NCBI GenBank assembly: GCA_004213645.1
Contig: SGZF01000001.1
Coordinates: 1 to 64,000 of the forward strand
Reading direction: 5' to 3'
Source of the DNA: Flavobacteriales bacterium
Lineage (GTDB): Bacteria > Bacteroidota > Bacteroidia > Flavobacteriales > Flavobacteriaceae
Length of the DNA: 64,000 bases
Made by a program: the position numbers and the translations under genes
Notes under the pieces: model-generated
Told to the model about the DNA's origin: nothing
Database searches by the model: none
Seen by the model: only the letters and a program-made list of their open reading frames with translations
Shown: positions 20,725 to 29,797 of the stretch, piece after piece
How the letters are laid out: the number at the start of each line of letters is the position of its first letter
Position numbering within the stretch: position 1 is the first letter of the stretch

Positions 20725-23700
20725 TTAATAATTTATAGTTAGACTAAACAGAAAACCTTTTGTCTGTGGATTTGTAAAATATTCAACCCCTTGAGCAGTA
20801 CTTACTCCAATTGTATTAATTTCAGGATCAAGACCCTCAACTTTATTAATGTTAATTAGATCTCTACCGCTAAACGATAGCATAACATCACTAAGTCCAA
20901 TCTTTTTTATGGATGGAGAATCCAAGACATAACTTAAAGTAATATCTCTAAGCTTCGTCCAAGTTGCGTCTACTACGGCAAAGTTATAAGCTTGGTTATC
21001 ACCAAAACCTCCTCCAATACCTGTTCTATACCAACTCTCATCAAGAAGTACAGGTCCACCTCCAAAATCTCTAACCCTACCTCTTACTGTTGTACCAGCT
21101 GCAATTGTATTACCTGCATAATTAACAAGGTTTTGGTCAAGAGTCATTCTGTTAGCTGTTTCTTGATTAGTTCCAAACCTGTTAAGTACCCATAGTGTTC
21201 TTGGAGAAAATAATCCTCCCTCTGAGTGTTCAAGAACAGCATTAAGTCTCCAATTTTTATATCTCATATTAAGAGAAACTCCTCCTCTCCAGTCAGGATT
21301 AGGATCACCTAAAACTTCAGGACTTGAGGTTATTTGAGGGAATCCATCAGAATTTAAGATAAAACTTCCATCAGGATTCTTTTGAGAGGATGTCCCATAT
21401 AATGCACCAAGTGGATATCCAACAACAGCTCTTGAACTAACAGAAGCTCCTGGGGATAAATTAATCGACTCAGTTCCATACAAGTCTGTAACCTCATTCT
21501 CATTTGTTGACCAATTTATAGAAGTAGATAAACCAAAATCAGATGTATTTACAAAATCATATCCCATATCAATTTCTATACCATTATTAGTCATTTCTCC
21601 ATAATTACCATATTGTGTTGAAAAACCAGTTGATGGAGAAAGTGTTACATCTAAAAGTATTCCTTCAATTATGTTATCATAATATGTTACTCCTAATGAT
21701 AGTTTGTCATCAAAAAATCTGAAGTCACCACCAATTTCCCATTCAGTTTTAATTTCAGGCTCCAGGTTTGGATTACCTAAATTGTTGTCTAATCTAAAAC
21801 CTCCTCCAAATAAGTTACTATCTAAAGGATCACTGTAAGTAGAATATCCAAATCCACCCTCAGCTAAAGTTTCAAATTTATGAGCAGATGGCTGAACACC
21901 TACCTGACCCCATGAAGCTCTTAGTTTTGCAAAAGACATATTATCAGATTCAATTACATTTTCTGTTAAAACCCATGCTGCATCTGCTGCAGGATAAAAG
22001 AATGTCCCGCTAATTGTCGAAGATGCCTCTAGTGCTCCTGAAACGTTAAGGAACAATTCATCATTTACATCAAAATTAAGAACACCATATCCTCTATTAG
22101 ATCTTCTGAAAGTTCGGAAGTTATCAAATGAAGATGCTTCAGCAGAAGTGTTTAAAGCTACAGTTTGCTTACTAGAATTAACTAAAAATCCTGTAATGTT
22201 ACCCGATATACGATTATATTTTCTATCAAAATAACTCCAACCTGCAGTTGCTGTTAAATTTACCATATCTCCTAGTTCAAATGTTGCTTTACCAATTAAA
22301 TCCATAGAAGAAACTCGAACATCAATAACATCCTCTTGAAACTGACCGTTAGCTCTTGAGCTGGCATCTCCAACTGGAAAGAAATATGTTCTTTTATCAT
22401 CAGTTACATCAACATTACCTCTTGCTATAATTGTAAAATTATTAGCCGGCTTAATAGTTAACTGAGGAGTAACTGTAACTCTATTAACTTTAGTGTTTGA
22501 AGTTTGCTCATTTACAGTCCATAAAGGATTTGTATATCCTTGGTTTTGACTTTGACCAATTTGTCTTCTATAAGATCTACCTCTATTAATAAATTCATTA
22601 CCACTAGAATCAAAGTATGAACCTTTATAATCCCTTCCATCAAAATCTGGTGGTGTTCTCAAATAACCCAACATCAACCCTGAAGTATTTGAACTTTGTT
22701 GAATTCTGTTAGAGTCTGTAAATGTATATGCCATTTTACTAGAAAGAGTAATTTTATCGTTCAATTTAGCTTCATAATTTAATCTTGCATTAGTTCTATC
22801 ATAAGAAGCATTTCTTATCACACCATCTTGAGATAGATTTCCTAAGCTGAAGAAATAGTTACTGTTTTCACCACCACCACTTATTGTTAAGTCATTTTGA
22901 AGAGCATTTCCAGTTCCAAAAATTGAGTTAAAGTTTTCTTCAACAAATGTTTGTGTAGAGTTTTTATCATCAACTCGTTGATACTCTTTACCATTTTCAG
23001 CTACAAAATATGCACCAGCTCTGTATGTATCAGAACCACCTGATCTTCCAGGAATGTAGTCCCCCCATGATTCTACTTTAGTATCACTAAAGACTCCATT
23101 TTGTCCTTGACCGTATGTATCTTGCAGAGGAATTCTCTCAGAAATTTCGTCAAAAGAATAACTTGACTTGAAAGATATTTTTGCTTCTCCTCTTTGCCCT
23201 TTCTTTGTTGTAATAACAACAACACCATTTGCAGCCCTACTACCATATAAAGAAGCAGCAGAAGCACCTTTGAGAACGTTAACGGATTCTATATCATTTG
23301 GATTTAAATCATTCAAACGTGATCCTTGAGACACACCTCCATTAGAACCTGTAATACTGTTACCTCCTGCGTAAGAAGTAGTGTTATCTAGTGGAACACC
23401 ATCCACTATAATAAGTGGCTGAATAGATCCATCAATAGTATTGGCACCACGAATTCTAATTGCACTTCCAGCTCCTGGATCACCATTAGATCTAGTAATT
23501 CTTACACCTGAAGCTTTTCCGCTTAAGGCATTTACAACTGTAGGCTCAGCTGATCTAATAACCGCATCGCTGTCAATAACAGAAGATGTAGAACCTTGCT
23601 GATCTCTAATAGCAGCAAACCCAAGAGCAGTTACTACTACCTCTTCAAGTTCATTGTCAAGTTGTAAAGAAATATTTATGCTACTTTGGCCAGAAACTGT

Positions 23701-23934
23701 AATATATTCAGTCGTGTAACCAATATAACTTATTGCAAGGACTTCGCCTTGATTAACGGTAATTTCAAAATTTCCATCAAAATCCGTCGAGACCCCTGTG
23801 TTAGTATCCTCAATGATAACGTTTGCACCTGGAAGAGGTACACCATTTTCATCAGTTATAACACCATTTACAGAGCCTTGACTAAAAGACAGTAATGTAA
23901 ATAGTAAAAATACTGTTGTTAGTATCTTTTTCAT
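20725..23934 (-). CDS. SusC/RagA family TonB-linked outer membrane protein
   Basis: 1069 aa; GVPLPGANVIIEDTNTGVSTDFDGNFEI, VVDGVPLDN, LKGASAASLYGSRAANGVVVITTKKG. Confidence 0.96.
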   Translation of the reverse strand: MKKILTTVFLLFTLLSFSQGSVNGVITDENGVPLPGANVIIEDTNTGVSTDFDGNFEITVNQGEVLAISYIGYTTEYITVSGQSSINISLQLDNELEEVVVTALGFAAIRDQQGSTSSVIDSDAVIRSAEPTVVNALSGKASGVRITRSNGDPGAGSAIRIRGANTIDGSIQPLIIVDGVPLDNTTSYAGGNSITGSNGGVSQGSRLNDLNPNDIESVNVLKGASAASLYGSRAANGVVVITTKKGQRGEAKISFKSSYSFDEISERIPLQDTYGQGQNGVFSDTKVESWGDYIPGRSGGSDTYRAGAYFVAENGKEYQRVDDKNSTQTFVEENFNSIFGTGNALQNDLTISGGGENSNYFFSLGNLSQDGVIRNASYDRTNARLNYEAKLNDKITLSSKMAYTFTDSNRIQQSSNTSGLMLGYLRTPPDFDGRDYKGSYFDSSGNEFINRGRSYRRQIGQSQNQGYTNPLWTVNEQTSNTKVNRVTVTPQLTIKPANNFTIIARGNVDVTDDKRTYFFPVGDASSRANGQFQEDVIDVRVSSMDLIGKATFELGDMVNLTATAGWSYFDRKYNRISGNITGFLVNSSKQTVALNTSAEASSFDNFRTFRRSNRGYGVLNFDVNDELFLNVSGALEASSTISGTFFYPAADAAWVLTENVIESDNMSFAKLRASWGQVGVQPSAHKFETLAEGGFGYSTYSDPLDSNLFGGGFRLDNNLGNPNLEPEIKTEWEIGGDFRFFDDKLSLGVTYYDNIIEGILLDVTLSPSTGFSTQYGNYGEMTNNGIEIDMGYDFVNTSDFGLSTSINWSTNENEVTDLYGTESINLSPGASVSSRAVVGYPLGALYGTSSQKNPDGSFILNSDGFPQITSSPEVLGDPNPDWRGGVSLNMRYKNWRLNAVLEHSEGGLFSPRTLWVLNRFGTNQETANRMTLDQNLVNYAGNTIAAGTTVRGRVRDFGGGPVLLDESWYRTGIGGGFGDNQAYNFAVVDATWTKLRDITLSYVLDSPSIKKIGLSDVMLSFSGRDLININKVEGLDPEINTIGVSTAQGVEYFTNPQTKGFLFSLTINY

Positions 23935-24134
23935 ATTTATGTTAATTTTATGTTAACTAATTTATGAATTATTCTCAAAAAACAATGCTTATAACTGAGA
24001 AAATTTATCATATAATACTCCTCTTTATGAGAAGTTAACAATTTGAAAACTTTACAAAGTTTATTTAAAATTGAAAAGTAGATTTACTAAATAGTAGATT
24101 CAATTATGAATAAATGAACAACTATAGAAAAAAT

Positions 24135-25727
24135 TTAATCATCTTTAATAACAGGATATTTAACTCCAAGTTGATCTAAATATGTATCATACTTAGTTTC
24201 ATCAAAGTAGAATTCCTTTAATTTATTCTTATATCTCTCCATTATATCTACATTTAAATATGTAGCAGGAGGATCATTTTCAGAAATCATAGGTTTATAC
24301 TCAGTTTCTTTTTTCTGAATATTTTCAAAGTAATTCTTTGCCTCATCTAGTTTCTCGGGCTTTAAGAGAAAATCTAATACCGTCATAGCAACAACTTTAG
24401 CTCCAGCATTTGCACCTTTGTGAGCTATTGGAGTTGCCATAGAAATTGCATTTGACCAATGATGTCCTTGCAGTCCTGGGATATTTGATGGAAATCTAAG
24501 TGTAACTGTTGGTACTTTCCATGATATATCACCAATATCATCTGAACCTCCACTTATATTATATGGAAGAGGAGCCCCTATTTTATTAAGTTTAGTTGCA
24601 AGACCATTAGTATTCCTTGAATTAACTTCTTTTTGAACTGCAACAGCAAGCTTTTGATCATCCTCTGACCATTCTGGAAGACCAATTGTTTGAATATTTT
24701 CATACATCTCCTCAGCTATAACTTTGTTAAAATGTCTTGGCCATGCAGTTCCAATTATTTTTGAGGTAAAGTTAGTATCAGTCATTAAAGCAGCTCCTTC
24801 AGCAATTTTATTAGCTTTTTCATAATTTTCCATTATACCTTCATATGTTATGTTTCTTATGTAAAACCATATTGAAGCTTTAGAAGGAACAACGTTTGGT
24901 TGGTCTCCTGCATCTGTAAAAATTGAGTGAGATCTTTGATCTGGATGCAAATGTTCTCTTCTGTAATTCCATCCTATATTCATCAATTCAGCAGCATCAA
25001 GAGCACTTCTTCCTCTCCAAGGTGCAGCTGCAGAATGAGCCGTTTCTCCCTCAAATGTATATTCAACAGAAATCAATCCAGTTCCTGTTGCCTTACCCCA
25101 TGAAACAGATAAGTTACTACTTACATGGGTAAAAATACACAAGTCAACATCATCAAAATAACCATCTCTTACATACCAAGCTTTAGTTCCAATTTGTTCT
25201 TCTGCAACTCCTGGCCACAAAACTAACTTACCAGCTATGTTATTTTCTTCCATAATTTTTTTAACAGATAGTGCAGCTGTAATGACAACAGGAAGGCCTG
25301 AATTATGACCCTCTCCATGTCCTGGCGCACCTTCTACCATTGGTTTATGATATGCAACACCTGGGTATTGAGATGCTACTGGAATTCCATCAATATCACT
25401 ACCTAAGGCTATAGTAGGACCACCTTCACCATTTGACCAAGAAGCAAGCCATGCAGTTGGAATATCTGAGATAGCATATTCAATTTCAAATCCATTTTCT
25501 TCAAGTATTGAAGTTAAATATTTTGAAGTCTCAAACTCTTGAAATCCGAGTTCAGCAAAGCTAAACACTTTGTCTACCATTACCTGTGTAGCCTTTTTAT
25601 CATCCTCAACCATCTGAGATACTTGAGTCTTAAGATTATTTATTTTTCTTTTTGAATATTGTGATTGAAGATTTAAAAATGAACCTAAAACAATCAAAAC
25701 GGTAATTATTCTTTTTGAATTTCTCAT
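24135..25727 (-). CDS. Exported M20-family amidohydrolase, AbgB-like (aminobenzoyl-glutamate hydrolase type)
   Basis: Signal peptide; FAELGFQEFETSKYLTSILEENGFEIE; GHGEGHNSGLPVV; GETAHSAAAPWRGRSALDAAELMNIGWNYRREHL. Confidence 0.87.
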   Translation of the reverse strand: MRNSKRIITVLIVLGSFLNLQSQYSKRKINNLKTQVSQMVEDDKKATQVMVDKVFSFAELGFQEFETSKYLTSILEENGFEIEYAISDIPTAWLASWSNGEGGPTIALGSDIDGIPVASQYPGVAYHKPMVEGAPGHGEGHNSGLPVVITAALSVKKIMEENNIAGKLVLWPGVAEEQIGTKAWYVRDGYFDDVDLCIFTHVSSNLSVSWGKATGTGLISVEYTFEGETAHSAAAPWRGRSALDAAELMNIGWNYRREHLHPDQRSHSIFTDAGDQPNVVPSKASIWFYIRNITYEGIMENYEKANKIAEGAALMTDTNFTSKIIGTAWPRHFNKVIAEEMYENIQTIGLPEWSEDDQKLAVAVQKEVNSRNTNGLATKLNKIGAPLPYNISGGSDDIGDISWKVPTVTLRFPSNIPGLQGHHWSNAISMATPIAHKGANAGAKVVAMTVLDFLLKPEKLDEAKNYFENIQKKETEYKPMISENDPPATYLNVDIMERYKNKLKEFYFDETKYDTYLDQLGVKYPVIKDD

Positions 25728-25737
25728 AATTATAAAG

Positions 25738-27663
25738 TTAGAAATAATATCTTTTAAATGATTCTATGGCTGCATAGTCTGCTAGACCCATTTTCTTATA
25801 TTTTTTAGCAGTTTCATTATTTCTCTCCTCAGCTCTTACCCAGAACTCTCTTAAATCCTGCCCTTGGAACATTACTCCATCTTTTTGAGTTTGGTGAAAA
25901 AATATAGCATTTCTTTTTCTTAATACTTGAGCTGGGCTCATAGGAACTGCCATATCAATATCATGTATATCCCACTCAAGCCATGCACCTCTATATAACC
26001 AGAGCCAACAGTTTTTAATAAATTTTTCACCTTCAAGAGAATCTAAAGCATTAAATAGAATATCAAGGCATACTTTGTGGGTTCCATGTGGATCTTCAAG
26101 GTCTCCTGCAGCATAAATTTGATGAGGTTTGATCTTCTTTATTAAAGAAGCAGTTATTAAAATATCTTTTTTTGAAGCTGGTTTCTTCTTAATTCTTCCA
26201 GTTTCATAAAATGGTAAATTCATAAAATGTGTATTAGAATCAGGTATTCCAATATATCTAGTTGCAGCAGTTGCCTCACTTTTTCTAATAAACCCTTTAA
26301 GTTTTCTTACTTCAAGTGAATCTACTTTACCCGATTTCTTATCTTTTAGTTCCTTTACTAATTTTTTAATATTTACACCTAATTCATCAGGAAACATGTC
26401 TTTTGAAACCTCTATAAATTTCAATGCATCATGGTCAGAAACAGCAACATTTCCAGAAGATTGATATGCTATATGAACTTCATGTCCTTGTGAAACCAGT
26501 CTATCAAAAGTCCCTCCCATTGAAATTACATCATCATCAGGATGAGGGCTGAAGATAAGAACTCTTTTAGAACTTGGACTTTTTCTTTCAGGTCTTGTTG
26601 AGTCATCTGCGCCAGGCTTACCACCGGGCCATCCTGTTATGGTATTTTGAAAATGATTGAACATTTTAATATTTAGACCATAAGATGAGCCTTCAAGGGC
26701 TAATAAATCTGATAGTCCGTTTTTGTTATAATCTTCGTCAGTTAATTTTAAAATTGATTTTTTTGTAATACTACATAACCATACTATAGCTTTTCTTTTC
26801 ATTAAAGCTGACCAGTTGCATGGCCCAACTAGCCATGGTGTCCTAAATCTTGTTAGTTCGCTCGAAGACTCATTATCTAAAACTAAAGTTGCATTTTTAT
26901 GGTTTTGGAGATAAGTAGAAGGAATAAGAGATGAAATGTTATTCTCAACCGACTTTTTTACAATTAGACTTTTTTGAACCCCCCACGCCATAATAATTAT
27001 TCTTTTAGAATTAAAAATTGTTCTCACTCCCATTGTCATTGCCTTGGTCGGAACATTTTCAATTCCATTAAAATTTTTACTTGCATCAAATCTTGTAGTG
27101 TGATCAAGAGTAATTAATCTAGTAGTTGAATTAAAATGAGATCCTGGTTCATTAAAACCTATATGACCAGTTCTTCCAATTCCCAAAAGTTGAATGTCAA
27201 TTCCTCCATTTTCTATAATCTTATTCTCATAAAAATCACAAAACTTTTTAACTTCTTTTTCCTTAATTTCTCCTGAAGGAATATTAATATTTTCTTTAGG
27301 TATGTCAATATGATCAAATAAATTTTCATTCATAAAGTGATGATAACTGTTGCTATCATCTTTCTTAATTGGAAAATATTCATCTAAATTAAAAGCTATT
27401 ACGTTTGAGAAACTTAATGATTCGTCATTGTGTATTCTTATTAATTCTTGATAAACTTTTGCTGGTGAGGATCCAGTTGCAAATCCTATTACACAATTTT
27501 TATTCTTCTTTTGTTTTGATTTTACTAAATCACAAATTTCTCTTGCAATTAAATTTGAACCTCTCTCGGAATTTTCAAAAGTTATAGAATGCAGTTTCTC
27601 AAATCTAGTTTCTTCATCAATACCAGGAGATTGATACTTAAGATTTTTTATTGCCATTTTCAA
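25738..27663 (-). CDS. nagB: Glucosamine-6-phosphate deaminase fused to PIG-L-type deacetylase domain
   Basis: N-terminal NagB (GFATGSSPAKVYQELIR, NLDEYFP, LLGIGRTGHIGFNEPGS); C-terminal VLIFSPHPDDDVISMGGTFDRL PIG-L motif and DPHGTHK. Confidence 0.93.
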   Translation of the reverse strand: MKMAIKNLKYQSPGIDEETRFEKLHSITFENSERGSNLIAREICDLVKSKQKKNKNCVIGFATGSSPAKVYQELIRIHNDESLSFSNVIAFNLDEYFPIKKDDSNSYHHFMNENLFDHIDIPKENINIPSGEIKEKEVKKFCDFYENKIIENGGIDIQLLGIGRTGHIGFNEPGSHFNSTTRLITLDHTTRFDASKNFNGIENVPTKAMTMGVRTIFNSKRIIIMAWGVQKSLIVKKSVENNISSLIPSTYLQNHKNATLVLDNESSSELTRFRTPWLVGPCNWSALMKRKAIVWLCSITKKSILKLTDEDYNKNGLSDLLALEGSSYGLNIKMFNHFQNTITGWPGGKPGADDSTRPERKSPSSKRVLIFSPHPDDDVISMGGTFDRLVSQGHEVHIAYQSSGNVAVSDHDALKFIEVSKDMFPDELGVNIKKLVKELKDKKSGKVDSLEVRKLKGFIRKSEATAATRYIGIPDSNTHFMNLPFYETGRIKKKPASKKDILITASLIKKIKPHQIYAAGDLEDPHGTHKVCLDILFNALDSLEGEKFIKNCWLWLYRGAWLEWDIHDIDMAVPMSPAQVLRKRNAIFFHQTQKDGVMFQGQDLREFWVRAEERNNETAKKYKKMGLADYAAIESFKRYYF

Positions 27664-27761
27664 ATATATTATGAAATAACAAAGTTAATAATGTTTTACT
27701 CAATTTATTATTATGTTTTTTTAATTTTACATAATTGAAATAAAATCTCAAAAATTTTAAA

Positions 27762-28685
27762 ATGAATACAATAATTATAGGAAGCGGACCAGCTGGCTAC
27801 ACAGCAGCAATATATGCAGCTAGAGCAGATTTAAAACCAATCATATATACTGGACTTGAACCAGGAGGGCAATTGACTACAACAACTGAAGTTGATAATT
27901 TTCCAGGCTACCCTGCAGGTGTTGATGGTCCAACTATGATGAATGAGTTAAAAGAACAGGCAGAAAGATTTGGGACAGAAGTTAAAATTGATTTTATTTC
28001 AAAAGTTAATTTCTCTAAAGATAAAGGAGGTATTCATAAGCTTTACAATCAAAATGGGGATGAAATAATTTCTAAAACAGTCATAATTAGTACAGGTGCA
28101 TCTGCTAAATATCTAGGTTTACCAAGTGAACAAAGATTAATTGGCGGTGGAGTATCAGCATGTGCAGTATGCGATGGATTTTTTTATAAGAATCAAGATG
28201 TAGCAATAGTTGGAGGTGGAGATACAGCTATAGAAGAGGCAACATATCTAGCAAAAATTTGTAGCAATGTGACAATGCTTGTTAGGAAGGATCATTTTAG
28301 AGCATCAAAGGCAATGCAAAATAGATTATCCAATTTTGATAATATCAAAGTCCTTTTTAATCATGAAGTTGAAGAGGTAATGGGTGAAAATGTCGTTGAT
28401 GGTCTTAGGATAAAGAATAATATTAATAATGATAATTCAGAGTTAAAAATAACAGGCCTATTTCTTGCTATTGGCCATTCACCTAATACTGACATTTTCA
28501 AAGGATTAGTTGAAATGGATGATAGTGGTTATATCATAACAGATAAAATCTCAACAAAAACAAATATTCCAGGTGTATTTGCAGCTGGAGATGTTCAAGA
28601 TAAAGATTATCGACAAGCAATAACAGCAGCTGGAACTGGATGTATGGCCGCACTTGACGCTGAAAGATACTTACAAGAAATTTAA
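27762..28685 (+). CDS. trxB: Thioredoxin-disulfide reductase
   Basis: GSGPAGYTAAIYAARADL, redox CAVC, GGGDTAIEEATYL, GVFAAGDVQD. Confidence 0.97.
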   Translation: MNTIIIGSGPAGYTAAIYAARADLKPIIYTGLEPGGQLTTTTEVDNFPGYPAGVDGPTMMNELKEQAERFGTEVKIDFISKVNFSKDKGGIHKLYNQNGDEIISKTVIISTGASAKYLGLPSEQRLIGGGVSACAVCDGFFYKNQDVAIVGGGDTAIEEATYLAKICSNVTMLVRKDHFRASKAMQNRLSNFDNIKVLFNHEVEEVMGENVVDGLRIKNNINNDNSELKITGLFLAIGHSPNTDIFKGLVEMDDSGYIITDKISTKTNIPGVFAAGDVQDKDYRQAITAAGTGCMAALDAERYLQEI

Positions 28686-29797
28686 ACTCTTTTAATTGCT
28701 TTAATCCAACTTAAGGGTATGTTATTATTAAGTGCATTTTGATAGTCACTTTCTAAACATGGGAGATAAGAAATATTTGAATTATTTGATGGATTAATTA
28801 ACATCCACCATTTTTCAGAAATCTTACTTTTATAAAATGTAATGTCTCTACCCGAAGTTTGAACAATATATTTGTTAAAGGTTTGAGAATCATTAAAATC
28901 AGACTCAGTAATTCTTTTATCAACACCATCCAAAAAATACCAAATTATTTCTGAATACAATTTATTTGATATTGCATTATTATTTAACTCAAAAAGCCCA
29001 AAAAAATTAGCTTTATTACTTTGACCAGCATATTTTGCAAGAATACATGATAACCTTGGATCAATTCCATTTGGACTGCCTTGAGAGTTTAAAGATTTTG
29101 TATCAAACCCCACTATGTTTGCATTTCTCATTATAGGTTCAGCTTTCATATTATTTTCAGAAATTTCACCCAATGAAATATATTCAAAAAATAATTTTTC
29201 CATTAACTGTATCTCATCATTAGAACATAAATGTCTCTGATATCCAATATTTGTAAAATCATTTAATTTATTTGAATCATCAACAATTATTTTATTCATG
29301 TAAGTTCTACCTGATATCAAATCTGATTCTTGATATAAGTCAAATTGATTATCAATAGATACTATGTTTATTTTATTAATTTGAGAATCAAAAGATTTGA
29401 AAATTGGGTAAATCAAATCATTACTTCCTCCAAAAATTACTAAAATTATATTTTTTGAAAGAAGTTCTTTACAAATATCATATAAAGCGTGGTAAGTATC
29501 ATCTACAGTATCCCCGTTTTGAATATTGCCAAGATCTAATATTTTAGTTTTCCAATTTCCAAATTTTAACTTGTAAAGCTCTTTTCTTACTAAACTTAAA
29601 TCTTGGTCCTCAGTTTCAAAAAAAGAATTTCTATTTTCTTCTATACCAATTATACATATATCAAATGATTCAATATCTGTTAGTCCTTTTGATGAAGTAT
29701 GAATATTAATTTTACTGAATATAGAGCCTTGCAAATAACTTTCATTTAGATCATTAAGAAAACTACTTGAAATTGGTTTGAGTAATTCAAGACTCAT
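28682..29797 (-). CDS. Arginase/formimidoylglutamase-fold protein, probably non-catalytic
   Basis: Arginase-like layout, but metal-ligand motifs are GGSND / DNQFD / FDTKSLN instead of GGxH / DAHxD / SxDxDxxDP. Confidence 0.75.
   Translation of the reverse strand: MSLELLKPISSSFLNDLNESYLQGSIFSKINIHTSSKGLTDIESFDICIIGIEENRNSFFETEDQDLSLVRKELYKLKFGNWKTKILDLGNIQNGDTVDDTYHALYDICKELLSKNIILVIFGGSNDLIYPIFKSFDSQINKINIVSIDNQFDLYQESDLISGRTYMNKIIVDDSNKLNDFTNIGYQRHLCSNDEIQLMEKLFFEYISLGEISENNMKAEPIMRNANIVGFDTKSLNSQGSPNGIDPRLSCILAKYAGQSNKANFFGLFELNNNAISNKLYSEIIWYFLDGVDKRITESDFNDSQTFNKYIVQTSGRDITFYKSKISEKWWMLINPSNNSNISYLPCLESDYQNALNNNIPLSWIKAIKRV

Noticed and set aside
24078-24101. AGTAGATT direct repeat downstream of the amidohydrolase and upstream of SusC
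   Set aside because: Only 8 bp with 16-bp spacing in AT-rich sequence; too weak to call an operator without conservation data.
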